A DNA stretch of 64,000 nucleotides from CAYTWW01 sp043801855 (GCA_043801855.1 JAZDLQ010000017.1:62001-126000); one strand, 5' to 3'. Positions 37,735 through 45,882 are shown, counted from the stretch's first letter. Notes: generated by a model from the sequence alone, not told the origin. Numbers and translations: made by a program.

Positions 37735-38886
37735 ATGGCAGAATCAATATCAGGTATCGGAAAAAAAAGACCTTTAATTAATCTGTCAGTTACTAAATTA
37801 AAACTTGACAAAAATAATCCAAGGCTATCTGAATTTATTCAAGGAAAATCTGAAAAGGAGATTCAAGAAAATCTAGTCAATGAATTTGAACTTAGAGAAC
37901 TAGCAGACTCATTTTCAAAAAATGGCTATTTTGATGAAGAACCGTTGGTTGCTATTCCCGATCATCTGCCTGAGAAATTCAAATCTAAAACATATTTAGA
38001 ACTTAAATCTGATCCAGAATATTTATCCTATATTGAAAAAAAAGAAACAACGTTTACTGTTGTTGAAGGCAATCGAAGGTTAGCAACTATAAAAATTCTT
38101 CTTTCAACTCAATTACAAGATGAATTTAAAGTGAAAGATTGGCCTAAGCCTTCAGAAGAAAATATGGAAGATCTAAAAATTGTTCCAGTAATTATTTATC
38201 CTACACGAGATGAAATTGTTCCATATTTAGGTGTTAGACATATAGCCGGAATTAAAAAATGGGATCCGTATGCAAAAGCAAGATATATTGCATCAATAGT
38301 AGAAGAAAATAAAGATTTATATGAAGTTCAACAAAGAGTGGGAGATAGAGGTTTATCAACGATTAAAAGTTATATTTGTCTGAAGTTGATAGAATTAGTT
38401 GAGGAAGAGATGGAAGCTTCTGCTAAAAAAGCAAAAGAATTTTTCTCATATTTATTGCTTTCAACAGGTCAAAGATCTATTAAAGAATATATAGGATTAC
38501 CTACTAATTGGAAAGAGGTTGATATAAATAAAATAATTCCAGATGATAAATATGAATCTTTAAAAAATTTGTTTTCGTATTTATTTGGGGAAGGAAAAGA
38601 TAAACTTGCAATAATAAAGGAATCTAGAGACATAACTGGAAAATTATCTAAAGTGTTAAGTATTAAACATTCAGCAGATTATCTTTATAAAACTAGAGAT
38701 TTACAAACTGCTTTTGACCAAACCGACGGTGAGGAAGAAAACCTCTTATCATTGCTTACAAAAGCAAATAAACTATTAGAAAGTTCACTAAGTGTAGTCC
38801 ATAAATACACCAAGAATGAACAGGTACATGATAAGATTGATGAATGCAGTGAAACAATAAAACAACTGAAAAAGCAGGCTAATTAG
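37735..38886 (+). CDS. ParB/Srx-domain protein in a restriction-modification-like cassette
   Basis: It has 383 residues. The N-terminal half matches the ParB/sulfiredoxin pattern: NPRLSEF, ELRELADSFSKNGYFDEEPLVAIP, then TFTVVEGNRRLATIKILL. The middle (YLGVRHIAGIKKWDPYAKARYIASIVEENKDL and LSTIKSYICLKLI) resembles the helix-turn-helix part of ParB-like proteins. The C-terminal region is unfamiliar and helical. I use the ATG at 37735, with AGAGGT 8-9 bases upstream, in preference to the TTG at 37726. ParB-like domains can bind nucleotides and DNA, or act as nucleases in some families; which applies here is unknown. It is followed after 1 base by the nuclease-like gene. Confidence 0.75.
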   Translation: MAESISGIGKKRPLINLSVTKLKLDKNNPRLSEFIQGKSEKEIQENLVNEFELRELADSFSKNGYFDEEPLVAIPDHLPEKFKSKTYLELKSDPEYLSYIEKKETTFTVVEGNRRLATIKILLSTQLQDEFKVKDWPKPSEENMEDLKIVPVIIYPTRDEIVPYLGVRHIAGIKKWDPYAKARYIASIVEENKDLYEVQQRVGDRGLSTIKSYICLKLIELVEEEMEASAKKAKEFFSYLLLSTGQRSIKEYIGLPTNWKEVDINKIIPDDKYESLKNLFSYLFGEGKDKLAIIKESRDITGKLSKVLSIKHSADYLYKTRDLQTAFDQTDGEEENLLSLLTKANKLLESSLSVVHKYTKNEQVHDKIDECSETIKQLKKQAN

Positions 38887-38887
38887 A

Positions 38888-39721
38888 ATGATAATTCCTC
38901 CTTTAGATAATCCTGATGATGTTGATTATGTTTCAGATTGGGTAGAATTATATGTTACTCTTAATAAAAATAGCATTTCAAAAGCAACATTAAAAAAAAT
39001 AATTGAAGAAACTTCAGGGATGGAAACTGAAGATACATTTGTAGATTTTGTTTTTCAGAGGTTGCAAAATAGATCCTCCTTATATGGGAAGAATTCACCA
39101 ATTGAAGCAGAAGGGAATTTAGTTGTTTCTAACATTAATTGGAAAAAGAACCCAGAATATGTTATGAATCTTTTGTTATCTTTATGGGGAAATAATGATG
39201 AAATAATAAAAACTGGTAAATTATTTGAAAAATTTTCAGCAGAAGCAATAAAAAAATATACTAGCGGAGAGGTGATAATTTATGGACATCCCTCAAAACA
39301 GACAATAAAAGAAATATGTGACGAAATAAAAGAGGATTTTTGTAAAGAGCCCCCTCCACAAAGCAAAGATTCAGGAGTTGATGTTATTGCTTGGAAAAGT
39401 TTTGGTGATAATAAACCGAGTCAACTAATAGTGCTATTTCAGTGTGCATCAGGTTTTAACTGGGATCAAAAGTTATTGGAAATTCCATTAAAAAGATGGT
39501 CAACGTATATTACATGGGTATGTGACCCAGTTAAAGGATTTACTTTTCCAAAAATAATTCCTTATGAAAAATTTAAGCAGAAAGCTTATGATTGTGGTAT
39601 ATTATTTGATAGGGCAAGATTATACAGATATACTTTTGATAGTGATATTCCTGATTTAAGAAGCGAAATTTTGGAATGGTGTAATGTACGATTAGAGGGT
39701 ATAAAAAATGAAGTTTGTTGA
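38888..39721 (+). CDS. Candidate PD-(D/E)XK-type nuclease of the cassette
   Basis: A 277-residue protein of no family I can name with confidence. A motif GVDVIAWKSF (residues 163-172) followed by LIVLFQCASGFNWDQK (180-195) fits the spacing of a restriction-endonuclease core: Asp165 after a strand, then a Gln in the next strand. The usual Lys after the acidic or Gln residue is replaced by Ala, and Lys195 might substitute. The N-terminal half (about 1-120) is helical. It lies between the ParB-like gene and the C5-methyltransferase, overlapping the latter by 14 bases, which is the position expected of the cognate endonuclease. The function is inferred from position and this weak motif. Confidence 0.55.
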   Translation: MIIPPLDNPDDVDYVSDWVELYVTLNKNSISKATLKKIIEETSGMETEDTFVDFVFQRLQNRSSLYGKNSPIEAEGNLVVSNINWKKNPEYVMNLLLSLWGNNDEIIKTGKLFEKFSAEAIKKYTSGEVIIYGHPSKQTIKEICDEIKEDFCKEPPPQSKDSGVDVIAWKSFGDNKPSQLIVLFQCASGFNWDQKLLEIPLKRWSTYITWVCDPVKGFTFPKIIPYEKFKQKAYDCGILFDRARLYRYTFDSDIPDLRSEILEWCNVRLEGIKNEVC

Positions 39722-40964
39722 TTTATTTGCAGGATTAGGAGGATTTCATGTGGCCTTATCTTCATTAGGACATGAGTGTGTGTTTGCTTCAGAGATAAAT
39801 AATTCATTAGCCAAGACCTATGAAAGAAATTTTGGGATTAAAGTTTACGGAGACATTACAAAAATTAAGGCTGATGAGATTCCAAAACATGATATACTCT
39901 GTGCAGGTTTTCCATGTCAACCTTTTTCAAAAGCAGGGAGGCAAAAAGGATTAAAAGATAAAAAAAATGGTAGTTTTTTTATAAAGGATGTTGCAAGAAT
40001 TTTAGAATATCATAGGCCTAAATATTTTATTTTAGAAAATGTGCCGCATCTTAAAAAACATGATCGTGAAAAAACATGGAAAATTATATTAGGAAAATTA
40101 CAAGACCTTAATTATGATGTAAAAGAAACAATTTTATCCCCTCACGAGTTTGGCATTCCCCAAATAAGGAAAAGAATATTTATTGTAGGTTCATCAAAAA
40201 AATTAAATGATTTTGAATTCCCTACACCCAAAATAGATGCGGAGTTAGATATTAGAAATATATTACTAAAATCAGAAAATAATAATAGGAAATTAAACGA
40301 AAAACAACTAAATTGTCTTGATTTGTGGCAACAAATAATCGATAAGATTCCAAAGGAAGATTCTTTACCTTCTTTTCCAATTTGGTCTATGGAATTTAGT
40401 GCAACCTATCCTTTTGAAGATAAAACACCCCATAGCTCGAGTATTAAGGAATTACAAAAATCACGGGGAATATTTGGAAAATCTCTTAAAAACTTAAATA
40501 GAGAACAGATTTATTCTTACTTGCCTAGTTATGCAAAAATAGAACAAGACAAATTTCCTCAGTGGAAAATAAATTACATTAAACAAAATAGAGAATTTTA
40601 TGATAAATATAAGGGTGTATTAAAGCCTTTCTTGAAAGAGTTAAATAAATTGTCTTCAAGTTGGCAAAAACTAGAGTGGAATTGTCAGAATGGAGAAAGA
40701 ACAATTAAAAATTATATTTTGCAGTTTAGGGCATCAGGCATTAGAATAAAAAAAACAAATTATGCCCCCACTTTGGTTTTAACATCTACTCAGAGACCAA
40801 TAATTGGTTGGGAAGAAAGATATATTTCTCCTAGAGAAGCTGCAAAACTTCAAGCATTGGATGATATTGAGTTGCCTGATACAGAGTCTACTGCTTTTAG
40901 ATCATTAGGAAATGCGGTTAATTCCAAAATTGTAAAAGTTATAGCTCTAAATTTAATCAAATAG
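39708..40964 (+). CDS. DNA (cytosine-5) methyltransferase
   Basis: It transfers a methyl group from S-adenosylmethionine to carbon 5 of cytosine. Motif I is FAGLGGFH (residues 7-14), motif IV is GFPCQPFSKAG with the catalytic Cys, motif VI is FILENV, motif VIII is QIRKRIFIVG, and motif X is LGNAVNSKIV near the C-terminus. At 418 residues it carries a longer-than-usual variable stretch between motifs VIII and IX, which would set the target specificity. The start at 39708 lies 14 bases inside the upstream gene and puts motif I immediately after the N-terminus, as normal for the family. It probably protects DNA from the upstream nuclease candidate. Confidence 0.92.
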   Translation: MKFVDLFAGLGGFHVALSSLGHECVFASEINNSLAKTYERNFGIKVYGDITKIKADEIPKHDILCAGFPCQPFSKAGRQKGLKDKKNGSFFIKDVARILEYHRPKYFILENVPHLKKHDREKTWKIILGKLQDLNYDVKETILSPHEFGIPQIRKRIFIVGSSKKLNDFEFPTPKIDAELDIRNILLKSENNNRKLNEKQLNCLDLWQQIIDKIPKEDSLPSFPIWSMEFSATYPFEDKTPHSSSIKELQKSRGIFGKSLKNLNREQIYSYLPSYAKIEQDKFPQWKINYIKQNREFYDKYKGVLKPFLKELNKLSSSWQKLEWNCQNGERTIKNYILQFRASGIRIKKTNYAPTLVLTSTQRPIIGWEERYISPREAAKLQALDDIELPDTESTAFRSLGNAVNSKIVKVIALNLIK

Positions 40965-41030
40965 TTTTTTCACCCCATTTAAATGTAATACTTTTCCGAA
41001 GGACTAGGAACCACCTCGTTTTAGTCAAAA

Positions 41031-41047
41031 GGAACTCAAATTTTACT
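41031..41047 (-). repeat. Right arm of 17-base inverted repeat flanking the cassette
   Basis: GGAACTCAAATTTTACT is the exact reverse complement of 37405-37421. It lies 67 bases after the C5-methyltransferase stop and marks the likely right end of the cassette. Confidence 0.7.
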
Positions 41048-41177
41048 GAACTTATCGGAATTAAGCGAAATTTTATTACGCTTAATACTGGAATTTACTA
41101 TAGGATATGCAATTTAATCTAATTGAAGGTAGTCTCATATTTCATGAATGAAGTACATTATGTCAAAATTGAAATAT

Positions 41178-41278
41178 AGTGAAGGCGCAAAATAATTGAG
41201 CATAAGTATTATCAATAGCACCTTCACTTATTACGAAAAGCGCTCAGTTTTTTTGCGCTTTGAGTATAGATGCTATTG
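41178..41278 (+). other. Interleaved complementary segments (A-B-C then A'-B'-C')
   Basis: AGTGAAGG (41178-41185) pairs with CCTTCACT (41221-41228). GCGCAAAATAATTGAG (41185-41200) pairs with CTCAGTTTTTTTGCGC (41243-41258) at 14 of 16 positions. CAATAGCA (41213-41220) pairs with TGCTATTG (41271-41278). The complements occur in the same order as the originals, so the pairs are not nested. This implies alternative structures, a pseudoknot, or a folded recombination site. The function is unknown. Confidence 0.5.
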
Positions 41279-41370
41279 TAGATCAAGAGTGTAAACTCAA
41301 AGAATATTCACAAAAGACAAGAGATACTTATCTACGTCACATTAAGAAATTTGCCATACACTTTTTTTAA
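41260..41370 (+). pseudogene. Fragment of a tyrosine recombinase (N-terminal SAM-like domain)
   Basis: A 36-codon frame ending with TAA at 41368-41370 encodes LSIDAIVDQECKLKEYSQKT and then RDTYLRHIKKFAIHFF. This matches the start of the core-binding domain of XerC/D-like integrases, whose common pattern is L-x-G-YSxKTxxxYxxxLxxF. The rest of the enzyme, including the catalytic Arg and Tyr region, is absent. It is a remnant consistent with past integration at this edge of the defence island. Confidence 0.55.
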
Positions 41371-41384
41371 GTAAAGCCTGTCTT

Positions 41385-41789
41385 TCAAATCCCTGTCATT
41401 ACTAACTTTCCGTGCTTTACGCCCTTTGTTGCAAGTATTGAATCTGAGAATTTGGTGATATCCTTCACCTTTCCTTCAAGTATTAATACCTCCATGCAGT
41501 TATCATCATCTATATGAACATGGAGCGTGCTCCTTATTATATTAGAATATTCGTGTTGCTTATGAGTTAATTCATGTTGTAAGTCATGTTTGTGGTGGTC
41601 AAATACCATAGTCAATGTCGCAACCATTTTCTTATCAGGATCTTTTTGCTTTTCATAAATTAATGAATCCCTAATTAAATCCCTTATTGCCTCAGATCTA
41701 TTCTTGTATCCTTTTGTTTTTGTCAATCTGTCAAATTCTTTAAGCTGCTCCGGATCAAATGCTATTCCTTTCCTTACTATTTTTTCCAT
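41385..41789 (-). CDS. nikR: Nickel-responsive regulator NikR
   Basis: It represses nickel uptake genes when nickel is sufficient. The N-terminal ribbon-helix-helix (VRKGIAFDPEQLKEFDRL, then SEAIRDLIRDSL) is followed by an ACT-like nickel domain with HHKHDLQHELTHKQHEY, STLHVHIDDDNCMEVLILEG and the C-terminal KHGKLVMTG. The His residues and the Cys in NCMEVL match the family's square-planar nickel site. I choose the ATG at 41789 (AGGTGAT 5 bases upstream); the in-frame ATG at 41804 contains that binding site's leader. It has 134 residues. It is placed next to the hyp genes, so nickel supply and hydrogenase maturation are linked. Confidence 0.93.
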   Translation of the reverse strand: MEKIVRKGIAFDPEQLKEFDRLTKTKGYKNRSEAIRDLIRDSLIYEKQKDPDKKMVATLTMVFDHHKHDLQHELTHKQHEYSNIIRSTLHVHIDDDNCMEVLILEGKVKDITKFSDSILATKGVKHGKLVMTGI

Positions 41790-41808
41790 TATTATCACCT
41801 GCATATTA

Positions 41809-41857
41809 GTAGCACGTATTTAATATAAAAGTGTTACGATTTTTTTATTCGTAGCAA
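41809..41857. promoter_or_regulatory. Probable NikR operator in the divergent promoter
   Basis: GTGTTAC (41831-41837), 13 bases, GTAGCAA (41851-41857) resembles the GTGTTAC-N13/14-GTAACAC operator that I recall for Geobacter NikR, matching 12 of 14 positions. A further half-site, GTAGCAC, lies at 41809-41815. The nikR TATA-like sequence (minus strand, near 41816-41829) falls between half-sites, so binding would affect nikR and perhaps the membrane-protein gene at 41922. Confidence 0.55.
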
Positions 41858-41921
41858 AAAGTTTATTAAGCCGCAATTTTTAATGGGATTGTAGCAATAG
41901 CGAAAGCATATAGCAGCAAAA

Positions 41922-42461
41922 ATGATTAATAAGGAGTTTTTTAAAAAGAGGTTTAGTATATCTTATGCGTTGATATTTGCAATTATTTTGATTTTACTTA
42001 TTCTTTTTTTCAGGAAAACGGCGATTTATTTCATCCTTGTGCTTTTAACATCTGCTTTTGTTTATTTGAATTATTATATACACCTGCCTTTTGATCTTAG
42101 CCCTGTTCTTTTTTTATCACTGATTATTACAAGAGAATATAATTTTTTTATGTCAATCCTCTATATTTTTGTGGCAGGAATACTTCCAATGGTTTTTGCA
42201 GGAGGAAGTTTTGACCATACAACCATTTTTTACTTATCAATTATTATTGCAGTTAATTTTATTTCAATTTTTTTTATTTCTGTAAGCTTTATTATTGCAG
42301 CTCTAATATTAATCATTATCCACCATATAATATGCGCTTTTGGAAGCATTTCATTTGGGACAAACCCTGCAAAAGAAGTAGTAAATATGATAACTAAGAT
42401 TGCTGTAGATGGGTTTTATATCCTGAATTTTTCAGTTATAGTAATAAGTATTATTCATTAA
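41922..42461 (+). CDS. Small polytopic membrane protein, possibly nickel-linked
   Basis: A 179-residue protein with about five hydrophobic helices (for example ISYALIFAIILILLILFF, FILVLLTSAFVYL, IFVAGILPMVF, and a long segment ending IIHHIICAF). It has a short basic N-terminus. I do not recognise the family; the size and topology resemble ECF substrate-binding components or MreD-like proteins, but no motif decides. It is transcribed divergently from nikR and shares the region with the NikR-like operator, and it converges on hypB 25 bases away. A role in nickel uptake is a positional inference. A weak TATA (TTTATTAA near 41862) lies upstream; no clear ribosome-binding site is seen. Confidence 0.6.
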   Translation: MINKEFFKKRFSISYALIFAIILILLILFFRKTAIYFILVLLTSAFVYLNYYIHLPFDLSPVLFLSLIITREYNFFMSILYIFVAGILPMVFAGGSFDHTTIFYLSIIIAVNFISIFFISVSFIIAALILIIIHHIICAFGSISFGTNPAKEVVNMITKIAVDGFYILNFSVIVISIIH

Positions 42462-42486
42462 CAGAAAAAATAGTCAATAGTAGCTA

Positions 42487-43236
42487 CTAATGATTGTGTG
42501 CATGCTTCAGCAGATGCTCTCTTTCATGCATTAAATAATGGGCGGCGTTTCCGAACGACTCTTGATTTTTCGAGGAGACTCTGATAATATTTGCTTTCCC
42601 ATTGATATTCCTTAAATCCCTTAGATATATTTTCTCGTTAAAATTTACATATTTTGCAAGATCAGATTTTGATATAACTATAATATTAGCATCCATGAAT
42701 ATGTAAGGATATTTTTTTGGCTTGTCAAATCCTTCAGTAGTGCTGCTGATGACTATATTTATGTGCTGCCCTATTTTTACTCCGGCAGGGCATACAAGAT
42801 TGCCTACATTTTCTATTATTAGGTAATTTTTTCCTGAAAGGTCCATTTCCTGAATTGCTTGATTAATCATCATTGAATTGAGATGGCAGCCGCTGTGGGT
42901 GTTAATCTGATATGTGTAAATATTACTTGCTTCAAGCCTTTTTTTGTCAATGTCAGATTCCAAATCTCCTTGTATTACAGCAATTTCAGCAGAAGGAATA
43001 TGTTTGCTTATTCCTTCTATAAAGCTTGTTTTTCCGCAGCCGGGCGAGCCCATTAGGTTAATGCATAATATATTTTTTGCTTTCAGCCTGGATTTTATTT
43101 GATCTGAAAGAAAATCATTCATTTCTGTGACAGATTCATTGATTAAAAAGCTTTTTTCATTCTTAGAAACTTTTCTCACCTTTTTTTTTACATTATTTTT
43201 ATGCTTTTTTTCTTCACATCCGCATTCTTTGCACAT
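42487..43236 (-). CDS. hypB: HypB, nickel-inserting GTPase for [NiFe] hydrogenase
   Basis: It delivers nickel to the hydrogenase large subunit with HypA, powered by GTP hydrolysis. The P-loop is GSPGCGKT (residues 63-70); IQGDLESD, THSGCHLNS and ENVGNLVCP are family motifs that include the Cys/His metal site at the dimer interface, and SKSDLAKY is the guanine motif. The N-terminus MCKECGC holds the extra high-affinity CxxCGC nickel motif, followed by a Lys-rich linker. The C-terminus ends HAHNH, which may bind metal. It has 249 residues. It is the last gene of the minus-strand hyp series, 2 bases after hypA. Confidence 0.96.
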   Translation of the reverse strand: MCKECGCEEKKHKNNVKKKVRKVSKNEKSFLINESVTEMNDFLSDQIKSRLKAKNILCINLMGSPGCGKTSFIEGISKHIPSAEIAVIQGDLESDIDKKRLEASNIYTYQINTHSGCHLNSMMINQAIQEMDLSGKNYLIIENVGNLVCPAGVKIGQHINIVISSTTEGFDKPKKYPYIFMDANIIVISKSDLAKYVNFNEKIYLRDLRNINGKANIIRVSSKNQESFGNAAHYLMHEREHLLKHAHNH

Positions 43237-43238
43237 AA

Positions 43239-43586
43239 TTATCCCTCTATGATTTTTTTTATTATAAAATTTCTTCCCTGAATTATCTTGACATTACCTG
43301 ACTTGCACTCTTTGCAATAGACAAGTATTGGCTCATTGACAAGGTTTATCTTTTTGCATTCGTTGCATCTGATTTTGCCTTTTATCTCTTTAAATTGTAA
43401 TTCTGTTTCTTTAAGTAAAGTTTCCTCTTTTTTCATTATGCCATAATAAAATACAATTGGTTCTTTCTTATAATTTGTAAGCATGCCAAGTTCAAGCATA
43501 ATTTTTTTAGGTTTTTTTATTTTTTTTTCTTTACATTCTCTAATTATCTTTGTTACAAGCGCTTTAGTTATTGACAATTCATGCAT
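43239..43586 (-). CDS. hypA: HypA, nickel metallochaperone
   Basis: It hands nickel to the hydrogenase precursor together with HypB. The true start is the ATG at 43586 giving MHELSITKALV: the N-terminal Met-His-Glu is the nickel-binding site in this family, so the upstream TTG at 43598 is wrong. The zinc site is visible as CNEC and CKEC, 15 residues apart. It has 115 residues. It sits between hypE and hypB; a TATA-like GATATAAAAAC on the minus strand, just upstream, may give an internal promoter. Confidence 0.94.
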   Translation of the reverse strand: MHELSITKALVTKIIRECKEKKIKKPKKIMLELGMLTNYKKEPIVFYYGIMKKEETLLKETELQFKEIKGKIRCNECKKINLVNEPILVYCKECKSGNVKIIQGRNFIIKKIIEG

Positions 43587-43620
43587 TTTATTTTTCAAAT
43601 TGTTTTTATATCAATTCTAT

Positions 43621-44598
43621 TTAGCATATTCTAGGAACAATTCTTCCGGTTGGCTTTGGAAGGATGCTTTTTCCAATGGCAGTATTTAAAATAACTTTTT
43701 TGCTATTGTCTATTTTGCCTATTATTGCAGCGTACTTATTGTATTTTTGCAGAAGTTCAAGAATTTTTTTTGCATTCTCCTGCGATGCTACAACTATTGC
43801 TCTTCCCTCGCACGCAAGATTAAATAAGTTAATGCCGAGCATCTCTGCAACTTTTTTAACCTGCGGCAATGCAGGAATTGAATCTTCATCTAATGATATG
43901 CCTACGTTATTTTGCTCGCAAATCTCATTTAGTGACGCTGCTATTCCTCCGCGTGTAGGGTCTTTTGCAATTTTTACATATTTTCTTATATCATTGAATT
44001 CCATAATTAATGGCTTTGAATCAGTTATCACATTTGTCTCGTAATCAAACCTTTTGCTTAGGAGTGCAATTGCATGCTCGCCTATTCCTCCGCTGATAAT
44101 TACTGCATCGCCATTGTTTAATACATCTGAAAAAATTCTGTCTGATATTCCTACAGCTGCTGTGTTAATTATAATCTTATCGATTTTTCCCTTTGGCATA
44201 ACTTTTGTGTCTCCTGTCACAATCGGCACATTATACCTGGCTGATAGCTCTTTTATAGTGTTGATAATAACTGATAGGTTTTCGGTCGAGAAACCCTCTT
44301 CAATCACTAAAGACAGCGCAATTCCTATTGGAATACCTCCCTTAACCAGTATGTCATTTACTGTTCCGCAAAATGCAAGATGCCCAATATTGCCGCCAGG
44401 AAAAAAAATTGGGTCAACAACATAAGAATCTGTTGTAAAAAATAATTTTTTTTTGTTTTCCAGTTCATATGTTGCAGAATCGCTGTCGCAGTTTTTCCAG
44501 TTGCTCCGAAATGAGAAGCCAAATGAATTTATCAATTGGTCCATCTCGCTTCCTCCTGCTCCTTCTGCAAGTGTGATTACTTTTTTTTCTTCTTTCAT
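43621..44598 (-). CDS. hypE: HypE, dehydratase forming the cyanide ligands
   Basis: It dehydrates the thiocarboxamide made by HypF on its own C-terminal Cys to a thiocyanate, the CN donor for iron. The protein ends in VPRIC, the invariant PRIC tail. N-terminal GAGGSEMDQLI and TTDSYVVDPIFFPGGNIG, plus the PurM/ThiL-like pieces GDTKVMPKGK and DPTRGGIAASLNEI, confirm the family. It has 325 residues, the usual length. It follows hypD with 16 bases between. Confidence 0.96.
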   Translation of the reverse strand: MKEEKKVITLAEGAGGSEMDQLINSFGFSFRSNWKNCDSDSATYELENKKKLFFTTDSYVVDPIFFPGGNIGHLAFCGTVNDILVKGGIPIGIALSLVIEEGFSTENLSVIINTIKELSARYNVPIVTGDTKVMPKGKIDKIIINTAAVGISDRIFSDVLNNGDAVIISGGIGEHAIALLSKRFDYETNVITDSKPLIMEFNDIRKYVKIAKDPTRGGIAASLNEICEQNNVGISLDEDSIPALPQVKKVAEMLGINLFNLACEGRAIVVASQENAKKILELLQKYNKYAAIIGKIDNSKKVILNTAIGKSILPKPTGRIVPRIC

Positions 44599-44614
44599 CT
44601 TTTTTATTTAGTTC

Positions 44615-45643
44615 TCATTTTCCGTGCCTATAATAAATTGAGCATGTCCCTTCTTCTGATACCATGCATGCGCCTTGTGGATTACTTGGTGTGCAGACTT
44701 TTTTATAAAGAGGACATGATACAGGTTCAATTGTTCCCTTTAATATATCTCCACATCTGCATCCGGCGCTTTTTTTTGTGACAACTTTTGACAATATTTC
44801 TTTGTATTTAACTTTCGCATTCAATTTATCATCTTTTACTTCAAGGCCGGAATTTTGTATTGTACCAAGGCCTCTCCAAACACTATCTGCAACATAAAAT
44901 TTTTCAGCAAGAAGCTTTTGCGCATTAACATTTCCATCTTCCTGGACAATTTCAGGATATGCATTTATTGTTTTTTTTCTCCCTTGAATGATTAATTCAA
45001 GAAGTGCGCTGATTCCCCTTAATATTTTTTCAGGTGTGAATCCGCTTATCGCTGATGCGATATTTAACTTATCGTATGCCTTCCTGCCAATTATTGCAGA
45101 GACGTGGCCTGGCGATATGAATCCATCAATTGCATCGTTTTCGCAAACAAGGGCAGATATAGCAGGCGGAACAAGCTTATGGACTGAATAAACACAAATG
45201 CCTTTGTTCAATAAATAGGCAGTCATCGGAGCTGTTGTCTCAAATCCAACTCCAAAAAAAACAATATTTGGATACCTTTCAACAAGTGCTAACACTTCAG
45301 AAGCAGAATACACTTCAAAGACATTTCCTTGCATTGCTTTTGCATCTTCAAGAGAATACTCACTTCCGGGAACACGCATCATGTCACCATACGTTGCAAT
45401 AGGGATAGAGCTCATTGCAAGGCTTATCATACAGTCAATATCATGCTGGGAAGAAACACAGACAGGGCATCCTGGCCCGGATATAAGCCTTATATTTTTA
45501 GGGAGAATATCTCTTATTCCGTATTTTACAATAACATTTGTATGGCCGCCGCATATTTCCATAATCGTAATATTTTTTTTTGCCTTTTTGGCAAGAATAT
45601 TTATTTTTTCAATATGTTTTTTAATAATAGCAGCGTCTTCCAT
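44615..45643 (-). CDS. hypD: HypD, Fe(CN)2CO assembly scaffold
   Basis: With HypC it assembles the Fe(CN)2CO unit. Conserved stretches seen: EICGGHTNVIVKYG, ISGPGCPVCVSSQHDID, TYGDMMRVPGS, FFGVGFETTAPM and SGFTPEKIL. The C-terminal Cys cluster (GCRCGDIL, PVSCPLYKKVCTPSNPQGACMVSEEGTC) binds a [4Fe-4S] cluster. It has 342 residues. Its ATG follows the hypC stop after one base. Confidence 0.96.
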   Translation of the reverse strand: MEDAAIIKKHIEKINILAKKAKKNITIMEICGGHTNVIVKYGIRDILPKNIRLISGPGCPVCVSSQHDIDCMISLAMSSIPIATYGDMMRVPGSEYSLEDAKAMQGNVFEVYSASEVLALVERYPNIVFFGVGFETTAPMTAYLLNKGICVYSVHKLVPPAISALVCENDAIDGFISPGHVSAIIGRKAYDKLNIASAISGFTPEKILRGISALLELIIQGRKKTINAYPEIVQEDGNVNAQKLLAEKFYVADSVWRGLGTIQNSGLEVKDDKLNAKVKYKEILSKVVTKKSAGCRCGDILKGTIEPVSCPLYKKVCTPSNPQGACMVSEEGTCSIYYRHGK

Positions 45644-45644
45644 C

Positions 45645-45881
45645 TTATTTAAATTTGTTTTTTTTTATCCTCTCGATATCGTGCCTGATGATCTCAATTG
45701 ACTCTTCTGCACTTTTTTTGTCAAGCTTTTCAATAGCAAATCCGGCATGGATAAGGATATAATCTCCGAGTTTTGGATTGTCTATTAATGATAAATTTAT
45801 TTTTTTGGTGACACCGCCATAATCTACATTGGCAGTATCAGATTGAATGCTTATTATTTTTGCAGGTATTGCGTAGCACAT
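45645..45881 (-). CDS. hypC: HypC, hydrogenase assembly chaperone
   Basis: A small chaperone that carries the iron unit with HypD and binds the large-subunit precursor. I start it at the ATG at 45881 so that it begins MCYAIPAKI: the second-position Cys is essential in the family. A longer frame from 45905 runs into the upstream protease gene and is rejected. VDYGGVTKKINLSLI and PKLGDYILIHAGFAIEKLD are typical. It has 78 residues. Confidence 0.95.
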   Translation of the reverse strand: MCYAIPAKIISIQSDTANVDYGGVTKKINLSLIDNPKLGDYILIHAGFAIEKLDKKSAEESIEIIRHDIERIKKNKFK

Positions 45882-45882
45882 A

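Larger units (their letters stand above)
40965..41384. other. Island right junction with structured and recombinase-derived sequence
   Basis: About 420 bases without an intact gene. From left to right they hold the right arm of the 17-base inverted repeat, an A/T-rich stretch, a block of interleaved complementary segments (41178-41278), and a tyrosine-recombinase remnant ending at 41370. No RNA gene of a known family is recognised. Confidence 0.55.

Noticed and set aside
43664..45701. Plus-strand frames opposite hypE and hypD
   Set aside because: The minus-strand frames are clear HypE and HypD with conserved motifs; the opposite frames are side effects of codon composition.
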